Translations under genes and position numbers: made by a program | Notes under the pieces: generated by a model | What the model was told of the DNA's origin: nothing | Seen by the model: the letters and a program-made list of their open reading frames with translations, nothing else | Database searches by the model: none | Assembly: GCF_000973725.1 (NCBI RefSeq) | Contig: NZ_CP009621.1 | Location: 2,454,501-2,518,500, forward strand | DNA: 64,000 nt | Source of the DNA: Pontibacter korlensis | GTDB taxonomy: Bacteria; Bacteroidota; Bacteroidia; Cytophagales; Hymenobacteraceae | Direction of reading: 5' to 3' | In this document: piece by piece, positions 23,534-35,600 of the stretch | How positions within the stretch are numbered: position 1 is the first letter of the stretch | Layout: every line of letters starts with the position of its first letter

Positions 23534-24745
23534 CTAAGGCAGCAACAAAGAGCTGTCGCCATAGCTTAGGAAGCGGTAATCGTTCTCCATGGCATGCTGG
23601 TATACTTTGCGCCAGTTTTCCCCAATCAGGGCTGATACTAACAAGAGCAAAGTGCTCTCAGGCTGATGAAAGTTTGTTACTAAACCATGGCACATCCTGA
23701 AAGTATAACCAGGTGCAATAATTATTTGTGTGGAGGCATGAAGATGGTCAGTGCCAAGATGGTCGAGGTAGCGCAACAGGGCTTGTAATGCTGTTTCTGC
23801 CGAAGGCGGATTTATACTCTCGTAGGCCTGCCATTGGCTTACATGCAGCTCCTGCACTGATAGCTCCGGTTGTTCCAATACCTTTGCTCCTAACCAATAA
23901 ATGCTTTCCAGGCTGCGCATACTGGTAGTACCTACAGGTATAACAGGCTTACCTACCTGGTGTAGCAGGCGCTCCAGTATACTTCTGGTAATGTAAAGCT
24001 GCTCTGCATGCATCTCGTGGGTCTCCATGGTTTCGGCTTTTACTGGCTTAAAAGTACCTGCGCCAACGTGCAGGGTTAAGTATGCCGTGCCAATACCCTG
24101 AGCCTGTAGTGCGGCCATCACGCGGTCAGTAAAATGCAGGCCAGCAGTAGGAGCCGCTACAGCTCCTTTTTGATTAGCATAGATGGTTTGGTAGCGGGTA
24201 TGGTCGTCGGGGGTGAGGTCGCGGTTGAGGTACGGAGGCAGCGGCAAGCGTCCACAGCGCTCTAACACTTCGGCAAAAGGTAGCTCGGCAGGTTCCCACG
24301 TGAAACGTATCAGGAAATGCCCTTCCTGCTGTGCCTCGCGCTCAGCCTTCAGTACGCCTCCTTCAAAGTCTAACCTCACAGGTCCGCTTTTCCAGCGTTT
24401 GTTATTACCCACCAGGCACTTCCAGGTGCTGCCGCCGGTTTGCTGCATGGCCAACTGTACTTCGCGATGCGGTGCAACAGGCTCCAAGCAAAATATCTCT
24501 ACCAGGCCGCCTGTTTCTTTCTGCATCAGCAGTCTAGCCTGCACCACCTTTGTATCGTTAAACACCAGCAGCGTGTCCTGAGGCAGTAGCTGTGTGAGCT
24601 CTGTGAAAGTATGATCGGCTATATTGCCCTGGCGGTATAACAGCAGTTTGGACTGGTCGCGCTCGGGTAGAGGAAACTTGGCAATGCGCTCATCTGGCAG
24701 CTCGTACACAAAATCCTTTATCGCCAGTTTCTTAGGGTCGTTCAT
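23534..24745 (-). CDS. queA: S-adenosylmethionine:tRNA ribosyltransferase-isomerase
   Basis: 403 residues. KDFVYELPDERIAKFPLPERDQSKLLLY is the conserved N-terminus and NDTKVVQARL, GRLPLPPYL, GAVAAPTAGLHFT, THEMHAEQ and GTTSMRSLE follow in order. QueA transfers and rearranges the ribosyl part of SAM onto preQ1 in tRNA to form epoxyqueuosine at the wobble position of Asn, Asp, His and Tyr tRNAs. It is about 50 residues longer than the E. coli enzyme, the usual size in Cytophagales. Last of a three-gene leftward unit (hypothetical gene, DUF2721 gene, queA) with 13 and 46 bp gaps. Confidence 0.95.
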   Translation of the reverse strand: MNDPKKLAIKDFVYELPDERIAKFPLPERDQSKLLLYRQGNIADHTFTELTQLLPQDTLLVFNDTKVVQARLLMQKETGGLVEIFCLEPVAPHREVQLAMQQTGGSTWKCLVGNNKRWKSGPVRLDFEGGVLKAEREAQQEGHFLIRFTWEPAELPFAEVLERCGRLPLPPYLNRDLTPDDHTRYQTIYANQKGAVAAPTAGLHFTDRVMAALQAQGIGTAYLTLHVGAGTFKPVKAETMETHEMHAEQLYITRSILERLLHQVGKPVIPVGTTSMRSLESIYWLGAKVLEQPELSVQELHVSQWQAYESINPPSAETALQALLRYLDHLGTDHLHASTQIIIAPGYTFRMCHGLVTNFHQPESTLLLLVSALIGENWRKVYQHAMENDYRFLSYGDSSLLLP

Positions 24746-24791
24746 GATGATAGCAGTATTATTAAGTAGACGCTAATAGAATGGGAAAACT

Positions 24792-25193
24792 TTACTGGGT
24801 GCTTTTTTCCTCCAGATCGTTTAGCTCCAGTTCAAGCGCCTTTACAGATATTTGAATTTCACGTATGGCCAATGCCAGAGAGATCAGCATCATAACAAGG
24901 CTAAAGGCAAAAACATACTTGCCGGCCACTATGTAATCTGCAAAGAGCAGAAACATACAGAGCACACAGCCAAACATACTGAGGCTGCCAAAGGCCTGCA
25001 TATTCCGGATAAGGAGCAGGCGCTCGCGCAGGTTTTCAATCTGGCTGTACACTAACTTGTTTCGGGACGTGGCGTAGCGGTCTTTCAGGTTGCGGATGAG
25101 ACTGGCAAGGCCAAGAAAGCGGTTTGTAAAAGCCAGCAACAGCAACGACAGCGCTGGAAACAGTAGGGCAGGCGTGGTTAGGGTGATCTCCAT
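24792..25193 (-). CDS. DUF2721 family membrane protein
   Basis: 133 residues. A first hydrophobic segment at the N-terminus (LFPALSLLLLAFTNRFLGL), then a cytoplasmic Arg-rich stretch (LIRNLKDRY, LRERLLLIRNM), then two adjacent helices (SMFGCVLCMFLLFADYIV and VFAFSLVMMLISLALAI), and finally a charged coiled-coil-like tail. That arrangement is the DUF2721 family, small inner-membrane proteins with no known function. It sits between the acidic hypothetical gene and queA, 13 bp and 46 bp away, so the three are co-transcribed. Confidence 0.85.
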   Translation of the reverse strand: MEITLTTPALLFPALSLLLLAFTNRFLGLASLIRNLKDRYATSRNKLVYSQIENLRERLLLIRNMQAFGSLSMFGCVLCMFLLFADYIVAGKYVFAFSLVMMLISLALAIREIQISVKALELELNDLEEKSTQ

Positions 25194-25206
25194 GAGTTGC
25201 TTTTTG

Positions 25207-25749
25207 TCAGAGGCTTTTCAGGAAATCTTCGTCAAACGGTTCAATATCGTCATCATCCTCTGTGTCGTGTGGCGGGTTCCAATCAACCTCTGTCAACAGC
25301 TCAAGGCCGTCCATAATCAGCTCGTCCAGCTCTTCTTTGGTGCCGGCATCCAATGTGCTCTCAAACAGGTGTAGTATTTCTTCTCGCTGAGGGTTCACAA
25401 AAATCTCATGATACAGGTTGTCGAAGGCCGCAATACGCTTCTGCACTATCTTATCAATCTCACGGCTGTTTTTAGCCTTCAGGGCATCCTGTAGTACCTC
25501 TAGTACCTCCTTGCTTTTTTCATTGTCAGCCAGGCGCAAGAACGCTTTTACAAAAGCGATGGCTACTCCAAGGCGTAGTCGTTCAAATTTAAAGCTTAAC
25601 TGCTCCCGGCTTATACCCTTAGAGAACTTAGCGTCGCGAAGGGCTTGCTCAAGTTCTGTGTAAACAGTGGCTGCACCCTCTTCAAATACAGGTGGCTTAG
25701 GGCTGTCGAAAGCGGTTTCGAGTAGCAGTTCAAAACTTCTGGCGCTCAT
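25207..25749 (-). CDS. Hypothetical alpha-helical protein with an acidic tail
   Basis: 180 residues, no signal peptide or membrane segment. Charged, mostly helical sequence (SREQLSFKFERLRLGVAIAFVKAFLRLADNEKSKEVLEVLQDALK), then IDKIVQKRIAAFDNLYHEIFVNPQREEILHLFESTL, and an extremely acidic C-terminus (DTEDDDDIEPFDEDFLKSL). I do not recognise a family. It opens the queA unit and is preceded by the box TACCTTTG (25785-25792). The acidic tail could be a protein-interaction peptide, an inference only. Confidence 0.75.
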   Translation of the reverse strand: MSARSFELLLETAFDSPKPPVFEEGAATVYTELEQALRDAKFSKGISREQLSFKFERLRLGVAIAFVKAFLRLADNEKSKEVLEVLQDALKAKNSREIDKIVQKRIAAFDNLYHEIFVNPQREEILHLFESTLDAGTKEELDELIMDGLELLTEVDWNPPHDTEDDDDIEPFDEDFLKSL

Positions 25750-26603
25750 GGCTAATGTGGTTTATCTTTTGGATAATAAGACTGCAAAGGTAAGTGTTTA
25801 TACTTTCTTTCACCATTCCTTGTTAACCTCTGCTTTTTAAACATGAATGCCTCAGTAGTAAACCTGAGAAATAGTACGAAAATGCAAGGAGTATAATTTT
25901 TATATGCTTGCTTTATTATTGGATATAATTGATGGGTTGCTGCTCTGTTAGTTTTCTTCTACAGCTTCTGGTTTCTGATTACAAGGCAAGTTGATTGTTG
26001 TTTGTGATGTAGTATTATTTTTTGATATGAATGATGCTTGTTATAAGTAACCATCAAGTGGTACTATTGTAAAGTTATATTTGATAACATATAAGTATCT
26101 ATATATAAATAAATATGACTATTGTATTGCTCTTGATGTGTTAGCTTGTTTAATTTGTTAGGAAGCCAGTGTTAAGTGATGTAGTGGCTTTTTTTGGCCA
26201 GTGTGCTTATTGAGGTAATTGCACAGGAATAATAGAGTTGAAAGCGTGTCTTCAGCTGTTTCAAAGTTGACAACAGGTTGTTTTGTTGGGTAAGTGCAAT
26301 GATGTTGCTGGTTAACTCGAATAGTGTTGATCTGCTAGTGGGGAGCTGTGTTTGGATTAAGTCAACAGGTTTTGGGTCTTGTAAAAGGTTTTTTAGGATG
26401 ATGGTCGGCCTTTTTTTACAAGAGGTAAAAGGAGTGGTTTTTTTAAGGTGTTTGTGATTTTACTTAGAGTGTGGGGAGATGTTATGCTTCTTGAATTGTA
26501 CTCGTTTGATGCCTTTTAAATTAGATTAGGCCTGGAGTGACTGTAAAAAAGCCTCCTTCTGAATATTATAAGAATTAATCAATCACGTTTTAATCGATCG
26601 CCT
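25750..26603. other. Long intergenic leader upstream of the giant adhesin (854 bp)
   Basis: Its left end carries the queA operon promoter. Most of the rest is AT-rich, and from about 26220 to 26520 the plus strand is very C-poor and G-rich: 26341-26400 has 4 C against 20 G and 26401-26460 has 4 C against 17 G by hand count. I find no coding frame, tRNA or exact TTTG/TAnnTTTG promoter for the adhesin. It is probably a long, G/U-rich 5' untranslated region or a regulatory region. Confidence 0.5.
25785..25792 (-). promoter_or_regulatory. Probable -7 promoter element of the queA operon
   Basis: TACCTTTG on the minus strand matches TAnnTTTG, 36 bases from the ATG at 25749. No exact -33 TTTG at 19-21 bases; the sequence there is only GTG-like. 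Confidence 0.35.
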
Positions 26604-29600
26604 ATGGCAACAATCTCTACCCAAATACTTAGCCGCTTATTTTTTGTGTGCTTGTGCTGGGTATTGCAGCTCGCAATGCTTTCAAGCGTGTCCGCGCAGA
26701 AGAACAACACTGTGCCGGTATTCAATGTAGACTTAACCGGGGAACCCAACGGTACCTGGACTTCCGGGTCGGTCACAAGAAACGGGCAGCTATGTGGTGC
26801 AGACAGCAATGATAACTGTGTCCAGTTCAACATCACTCTGGATAGGAATGCTGCAGGGCTAGAGTTTGAGATTATAGATGGACCTGTGCCGTCTGGATCT
26901 ATGGGATACCAAATAGATTGTGGTCCACAAGTGCAGGTAGGAGACCCGATATGTGTGGATGGTACAGGCCCTCATGTGCTAACACTGTGTATGCCCGGTA
27001 ATGCCAAGGGAGAGTTTGTTATAAAGTCTATAGCTGCCTTTGAGCCCCAGGGAGACGTATCTGTAACAGCAGGCTGCTCTACAACACTTTTTGCTCCAAT
27101 AGCATTTGAAGAGGAGTCCATCACCTGGAATGATATTACAGGAGGAGGAGTCTACAATAAGTACCTGAGCTTTCCGAATGGAAATGCTAACCCTGTGGTA
27201 ACACCGGATGAAAATGCTCCGGCTTATGTTGATTATGAAGTATGCGGTAGATCAGTAGCTTCCCCGTGCTCCACGCTTCCTTACTGCGATGTAGTAAGGG
27301 TATACTTTTATCCACCTCCAGTTATTAATATAGGGCCAGAACCTGCCATTATCTGTCCGGGCGGCAGTGGAGTTGTGTTAAGCGGAACAGTGACTGGTGG
27401 CGATGGTAATTTCAGCTATATATGGACTGACGCTGCCGGGAACCAAGTGGGAAATCAACCTGATTATGTTGCTACCACTCCCGGCATGTATAAACTAGAG
27501 GCCAGAAATGTAAACTATCCTAACTGCCGTGAATTCTCGGCTTCGGTAGAGGTTTTCTCGAACCTCACCGTTAACGCAGGTGTAGATCAGCTTGTTTGTG
27601 CGCAGAATCCGGTACAGCTTTCCGGTGTGGTAACAGCTGCTATAGGTGGTGTCTGGAGTGGAGGCGCTGGCACATTCAGCCCCAGCAACACCGATTTAAA
27701 TGCGACCTATACCCCAACGGAGGAAGAAATCAGGGCAGGATCTGTAAAGCTTAGGCTAACTTCCACAGGTAATGGCTCTTGTGACCCAGTGGCAGATGAG
27801 GTGGTGATCAGCTTTTATGAAGTAAATGTTGAGCTAACAGGCACCCCAGTTATTTGTAGTGGCACGTTGGGCACCATCACGGCGAATGTTACCGGGGCTA
27901 ACGGTGCTGTGTCCTACCTATGGAGCTCCGGAGAGACTACGGCAAGCATCACAGGCAAACCTGCGGGCACCTATACTGTAACTGTAAACAACGGGCAGAA
28001 CTGTTCCATTCAGAAAGAATTTACAGTGACAGAGGTGCAGGGGCCTACCGGCTTTACCACTAGCGTGAAATCAGAAACCTGTGGAGCAAGCAACGGAAGT
28101 ATAACCGTTAGTGATATTACTGATGGTACAGCCCCCTATACCTACAGCAAGGATGGAAAAACGTTTCAGGCTTCAGCTACACTCTCAGGACTAGCTGCAG
28201 GTTCGTACACCATCGTTGTGAAAGATGACAATGGCTGTACTTTCTCAAAGAGTGTTTCTATCACAAACATACCTGGGCCAACTGCCGTGGCTGCCACAAC
28301 CACCACAGCCTCTTGTGCTAACAACGACGGCAGTATAACGGTAGGCAGGGTAACCGGCGGTACTGCTTCCTATACCTACTCCATCAACGGAAAGGATTTT
28401 CAGGAGGCAACTCTTTTCTCTGGCCTCGCCTCAGGCACCTACACAGTAACGGCTAAGGATGCCAACGGCTGTACTATAACCACCCCTGTAAGAGTTGCAC
28501 AAACAATGCCTACAGGTTTTAGTGCCACAACAAAGTCTTCTACTTGCGGCAACAGCAACGGCGAGATAATAGTAACGGGCGTATCAGGTGGCACGGCTCC
28601 TTATAGCTATAGCTTGGGTGGAAGTGCATTTCAAACTTCAGCTACCTTCACTGGCTTAGCAGCCAAGGATCATATCATCTCGGTAAAAGATGCCAAGGGC
28701 TGTACTTTCTCAAAGTCAGTATTGGTAAATAATGTTGCTGGGCCGTCAGATCTTACGGCAACAGTGAAGGCTTCTACCTGTGGCGACAGCAATGCTGAAA
28801 TGGTGATAACAGTGGCGGGTGGCACCTCGCCATATGCTTACTCCTTGACAGGCGATAATTTTCAGAGCTCAAACACTTTTGTAGCACTTTTAGCCGGTGA
28901 TTATACCGCTTATGTAATGGATGCCAAAGGGTGTGTCTATACAGAGGCTGTTAACGTGCCCGACATTCCCGGACCTGATTTCATCCTCTCTGCCCAAGCT
29001 TCTACCTGCGGAGGTAGTAATGCAGAAGTTGCAGTAACGAATGTTACAGGCGGTAAGGCACCTTATATTTATAGTATAGATGGAGAAACTTTCCAGGATG
29101 CACCTTCTTTTACGGGCCTGCTAGCCGGAACTTATGATATAACTGTGGCTGACGCAAACGGTTGTACAGCTGTGAAGCAGGTTGAAGTGCAAGATATTGC
29201 CGGTCCGAGCGAACTCAAACTGACAGCCAACTCCTCTACCTGCGGCTCAAATAACGGTAGCATAGTGGTGGGAGAAGTTGTAGGTGGATCTGCTCCTTTT
29301 GCTTATAGTATAAACGATGGAGGTTTTCAGACTTCAAAAACCTTTGGGACACTTGTCGCAGGGAAGTACAAGGTAACGGTGAAAGATGCCAATGACTGTA
29401 CTTTCTCCAAAGAGGTTGTGGTGGAAAACATTGCCGGACCTACGGATTTTGCTGTCAGCGCTACCTCGAGCACCTGCGGCAACAGCAACGGTGAGCTTTC
29501 TGTGACGGGTGTAACAGGCGGAACGGCGCCTTACACTTACAGCAGAGACGGGGTGAACTTCCAGGAGAGCGGGGCCTTCGCAGGGCTTGCCGCCGGAACG

Positions 29601-32600
29601 CACCGCCTCACGGTGAAGGACGCCAATGGCTGCGTTGTCACCAAGGATGTTACTGTAACCAACATAGCAGGGCCTTCAGCCGTGGCGGCTACTTCTGCAC
29701 CTGCCAGCTGCCAAAACAACGACGGCAGCATCACGGTAGGCAAGGTGACGGGCGGTGCCGGGTCCTACACCTACTCGGTCAACGGGAGGGACTTTCAGGA
29801 GGCAACTCTTTTCTCCGGACTCGCCTCAGGCACCTACACGGTAACGGCTAAGGATGCTAATAACTGTACTGTCACCACTTCAGTAAGAGTAGGCCAGAAC
29901 GTGCCGACAGCGCTTACTGCTTCTTCTGTGTCTGCTACCTGTGGCAACAGCAACGGCGGGCTAACAGTGACAGGTGTAGCGGGTGGTACTGCTCCTTATA
30001 CCTACAGTGTAGATGGATCTGCCTTTCAGACTTCGGCTACTTTTACTGGTCTGGCGGCAGGCACGCACACTGTTACGGTAAAAGATGCCAAGGGCTGTAC
30101 ATACTCCAAGGCTGTTAATGTTAGCAACATTGCTGGGCCGTCTGACCTGGAGATTAGCGCAACCTCAAGCACCTGCGGCAATAGTAATGGAGAATTACGC
30201 ATTACAGGAGTAAGCGGCGGTACAGGATCTTATGAGTATAGCCTGGATGGGAAGAACTTTCAAACTTCAGCCACTTTCACAGCACTTGCTGAAGGTACCT
30301 ATACAGTAACAGTGCAGGATGGCAACGGCTGTTTGTACTCAGAGGATGTTGCCGTAAATAATATTGCCGGTCCATCCTTTACCCTTGCAGCACAGGCATC
30401 TACCTGTAGAGACAGTAACGGAAGTATAGCGGTTACTAACGCAGCAGGAGGCAAGGCTCCATACAGTTATAGTATAGACGGAGATAACTTTCAGAGCTCA
30501 GCTAGCTTTACAGGGCTGCTGGCAGGCACCTACACTATCACAGTAAGAGATGCCAACGAGTGTACGCTAGCCAAGGAAGTGGTGGTAACAGACATTCCCG
30601 GTCCAAGTGACATGGCGCTGGAAAGTACTTCCTCTACTTGTGGTAACAGCAATGGTGTTATTCGTGTAGCAGGAGTTACGGGTGGCACTGCTCCTTATGT
30701 TTACAGCCTGAACGGTGGAAGCTTCCAGAGCGAACAAACCTTCGCTTTGGTGCTGGCTGGAGACTACACGGTAACCGTGAAAGATGCTAATGGCTGTACT
30801 TTCTCTAAGGGTATAACGGTTAACAATATAGCTGGGCCTTCGGATTTGGCCGCTACTTCCACATCTTCTACCTGCGGCAATAGCAATGGCCAGTTAGTAG
30901 TTTCTGGGGTGACAGGTGGCACAGCCCCTTATACTTACAGTATAGATGGGGGCGACTTCCAAAGCGCCACTACTTTTGCAGGACTGGCTGCCGGTTCTCA
31001 TGCCATTACCGTGCGTGATGCTAACAAATGCGTTCTCACCAAATCATTCACCATCTCTAACATTGCTGGGCCTACAGTAGTAACAGCCTCTGCGCAACCT
31101 GCCAGTTGCCAAAACAACGATGGCAGCATTACAGTGGGCACTGTAACTGGGGGTACCGCTTCCTACACCTATTCCATCAACGGAAAAGATTTTCAGAGCA
31201 CGAAAGCTTTTTCAGGACTTGCTTCAGGAATTTATACGGTAACGGCTAAAGATGCCAACGGATGTGAGGTAACCACTACTGTAAGAGTAAACCAGAATGT
31301 ACCGACAAACTTTGCCAGCTCTACAGTGTCATCCACATGTGGAAACAATAACGGCAGCATTACAATTAGTGGGGTAACAGGCGGCTCAGCACCTTATTAT
31401 TATAAAAATGATGGCTGGGAGTTTCAGGTTTCAAATACTTTTCAGGGACTTCTGGCAGGTGCACATACCATAACTGTAAGAGATGCCAAAGGCTGTACTT
31501 TCACGAAGTCGGTGATGGTAACGAACATAGCAGGACCTTCTGACTTGACTGCATCTGTTAGCGCTTCTACCTGTGGAGGTAATAATGGTTCTTTCACGAT
31601 CAGCAACATAGAAGGAGGCAAAGCTCCTTACTCCTATAGTATAGATGGAAAAACCTTCCAAGATGATGCTTCTTTTACAGCAGTGATAGCCGACACCTAT
31701 ACCGTTCACATAAGAGATGCCAATGGCTGCGAGTATACAGAAGATGTTGTTGTGCCAGATATTACAGGTCCTGCTTTTACGGCTACAGCTCAGAACTCTA
31801 CTTGCGGCAACAGCAACGGAAGTATAACTCTAAGCGATGTTACAGGAGGTGTTGCCCCATACACCTACAGCAAAGACAATGTAACATTCCAATCTTCGGC
31901 TACTTTCACTGGGTTGATTGCCGGTACTTACGACATCACTGTAAAAGATAAGAATGGCTGCGTTTTCACAAAAGCTATTGAGGTAGGCGATGTTGCTGGG
32001 CCAAGCGATATTCGCCTTACCAGCACCTCCTCCACTTGTGGCGGAAGAAACGGTAGCATAAAAGTGGAGAGTGTAACAGGTGGTACTTCTGCTTACACAT
32101 ACTCTATAGATGGAAGCACCTTTCAGGCTGGGTCTACTTTCAGGCCAGTGCTGGCAGGAGAGTACACGGTAACTGTACAGGATGCTAACGGCTGTACTTT
32201 CTCCAAAGAGGTTGTGGTGGAAAACATTGCCGGACCTACGGATTTTGCTGTCAGCGCTACCTCGAGCACCTGCGGCAACAGCAACGGTGAGCTTTCTGTG
32301 ACGGGTGTAACAGGCGGAACGGCGCCTTACACTTACAGCAGAGACGGGGTGAACTTCCAGGAGAGCGGGGCCTTCGCAGGGCTTGCCGCCGGAACGCACC
32401 GCCTCACGGTGAAGGACGCCAATGGCTGCGTTGTCACCAAGGATGTTACTGTAACCAACATAGCAGGGCCTTCAGCCGTGGCGGCTACTTCTGCACCTGC
32501 CAGCTGCCAAAACAACGACGGCAGCATCACGGTAGGCAAGGTGACGGGCGGTGCCGGGTCCTACACCTACTCGGTCAACGGGAGGGACTTTCAGGAGGCA

Positions 32601-35600
32601 ACTCTTTTCTCCGGACTCGCCTCAGGCACCTACACGGTAACGGCTAAGGATGCTAATAACTGTACTGTCACCACTTCAGTAAGAGTAGGCCAGAACGTGC
32701 CGACAGCGCTTACTGCTTCTTCTGTGTCTGCTACCTGTGGCAACAGCAACGGCGGGCTAACAGTGACAGGTGTAGCGGGTGGTACTGCTCCTTATACTTA
32801 CAGTGTCGATGGATCTGCCTTTCAGACTTCTGCCACATTTACTGGTCTGGCGGCAGGCACACATACTGTTTCGGTGAAAGACGCCAAGGGTTGTACATAC
32901 ACTGGAAGTGTCGGAGTGAAGAATCTGGAAGGTCCTACTTTCCAAATTGCAACCACTTCTACCACCTGCGGTGCAAGCAATGGTCGGGTTGAAGCTAGCA
33001 ACGTTACCGGTGGAGTAAGTCCTTATACCTATTCCATCAACGGTACAGACTTTCAGGACTCTAATGTCTTCTCTGATCTATTGGCAGGTTCTTATACTAT
33101 TACGGTGAAAGATGCCAACGGCTGCCTGGGTACAAGCACTGTTGAAGTGGAGGACATTGCCGGACCAAGTGAATTTAGCTTTACCGCAAAAGCTTCTACT
33201 TGTGGCAACAGCAATGGCAGCATAGTGGTGAGTGAGGTAACTGGAGGTACTGCACCTTATACCTACAGCAAGAATGGAGAAAGCTTCCAAGCCTCAGCTA
33301 CTTTCGAAAACATAACAGCCGGCGACTACACCATAATTGTGAAAGATGCTAATGGCTGTATAGTTGAGAAATCAATAGCTGTTGAGAACATCCCGGGCCC
33401 AAGTGAATTGTCACTTGTTTCTGTAGCCTCTACCTGCGGCAGTGCTAACGGCAGCATCTCGGTAGAAGGCGTAACAGGTGGCACAGCTCCTTATTCCTTC
33501 TCTATTGATGGAAGCACATTCCAGGCGGAGGCTACCTTCAGCTCTGTTACGGCAGGGGATTACACAGTTATAGTGAAGGATGCCAATGGCTGTACTTACG
33601 CCAAAGAGGTTACTGTAGAAAATATTGCCGGTCCGGTTAACATCTCTGTAGCCTCAAAAGCAAGTACGTGCGGCAGTAATAACGGAGAGCTAAGCGTAAC
33701 CGATGCATCCGGAGGTACAGCACCATATACTTATAGTATAGATGGTGCCAACTTCAAAGAATCAGCTTTGTTCACGGGTTTGCTTGCCGGATCATATACA
33801 GTAACAGTAAAGGATGCCAACGGCTGTACTTTCGCGTACGCAGCTTCGGTATCGGATATTGCCGGACCTACTGCTGTAGCCGCAACTGCCGAGGCTGCCA
33901 GCTGTGCTAACAATGACGGTCGCATTATAATTGGTGCGGTAAACGGCGGTACAGCTCCTTATACCTATAGTATAGATGGTGTCAACTTTCAGAGTAGCAC
34001 TTCCTTCGCATCACTGGCGACAGGTGATTATACTATCACAGCTAAAGATGCGAACGGTTGTATGGCAACAGGAACTGTTTCAGTCAATCAAAATGTGCCG
34101 ACAAACTTTACTGCCTCTTCCAAAGCATCTACTTGCGGAGGAAACAACGGGACTGTTACAGTAAGAGATGTATCTGGAGGTACAGCACCTTATGCTTATA
34201 GTAAAGATGGCGTTAACTTTCAGCAGGAGGCTACACTTACAGGTCTTGTGGCTGGCGTGTACACCATCGTGGTTAAAGATGCGAAAGGATGTACATTCAG
34301 TAAGCAGGTGCAGGTAGAGGATATAGCTGGCCCTACTGAAGTGGCGGTTTCTACGGAGCCTTCTACCTGTGGCGACAGCAACGGCACAATTACGATTAGT
34401 GAAGTAATTGGAGGAGTAGCCCCATATACCTATTCCATCAACGGCACCGACTTTCAGAGCAGTACAGGCTTTAGCTCTTTGCTAGCTGGAGAGTATGAAC
34501 TAACCGTGAAAGATGCTAACGGCTGTACGTATACTCAGGCAGTTATCCTTAACAACATTCCAGGTCCAACTGCCTTCAGTGCTCTAGCCAATCCTTCCAG
34601 TTGCGGACGTGCCAACGGTACAGTTACAGTAAATGATCTGATTGGCGGTACAGCTCCTTATGCTTACAGCGCTAACGGCACTACTTTCCAGGAAGAAGCT
34701 ACTTTAACAGGACTTGTGGCAGGGGAGCATATCATTACAGTAAGAGATGCTAACGGTTGTATAGTAACCAAGTCTGTAGTAGTAGACAATATAGAAGGTC
34801 CTACCGGAATGGAGTTGGTTAGTGCCTCGTCTACGTGTGGTGCCAGCAACGGAAGCATCAGTGTTAGCAACGTTACCGGCGGCACTGCTCCTTATACTTA
34901 CTTGGTCAACGGAACAGACTTCCAGACATCAACAAGGTTTGAAGCAATACTGGCAGGGAAATATAGCATTACTGTAAGAGATGCCAACAGCTGTACTTTC
35001 TCAGCAGAAGTAACAGTGGAGAACATTGCTGGGCCAACAAACCTTGCTGCCGAAACAAAGCCTTCTACCTGTGGAGCTAGCAACGGAGAGTTAAGTATTA
35101 CTAGTGTAGACGGTGGCACAGCGCCTTATACCTATAGTATAGATGGTGAAAACTACCAGGCATCAGCTGCCTTTAGGGGACTAGCTGCAGGCACACAAAC
35201 CATCACGGTGAAAGATGCCAATGGATGTACTTATGCCACTAGCCTCGAGGTGCCTGATGTCAGCGGTCCTACTGCTGTGGCAGCAAATTCAAAAGCTGCC
35301 AGCTGTGCAGGGAATGACGGAAGTATTACAGTAAGCGGAATTACGGGCGGTACAGCTCCTTATACTTACTCTATTGATGGCGTAAACTTCCAGGCTAGCA
35401 GAACTTTTGAAGCCCTGGTTCCAGGAGAGTATACCATCACAGTAAAGGACACCAACGGATGTAATGTTTCTGGAGAGGTAGAAGTAGGCAAAGAAGGTCC
35501 GGCAGGCTTCACTAGTTCTAGTAACGCTGCCAGCTGTGGCAACGAAAACGGAAGCATCACAATTAGTGCAGTAGAAGGGGGTAAGGCACCTTATACTTAC

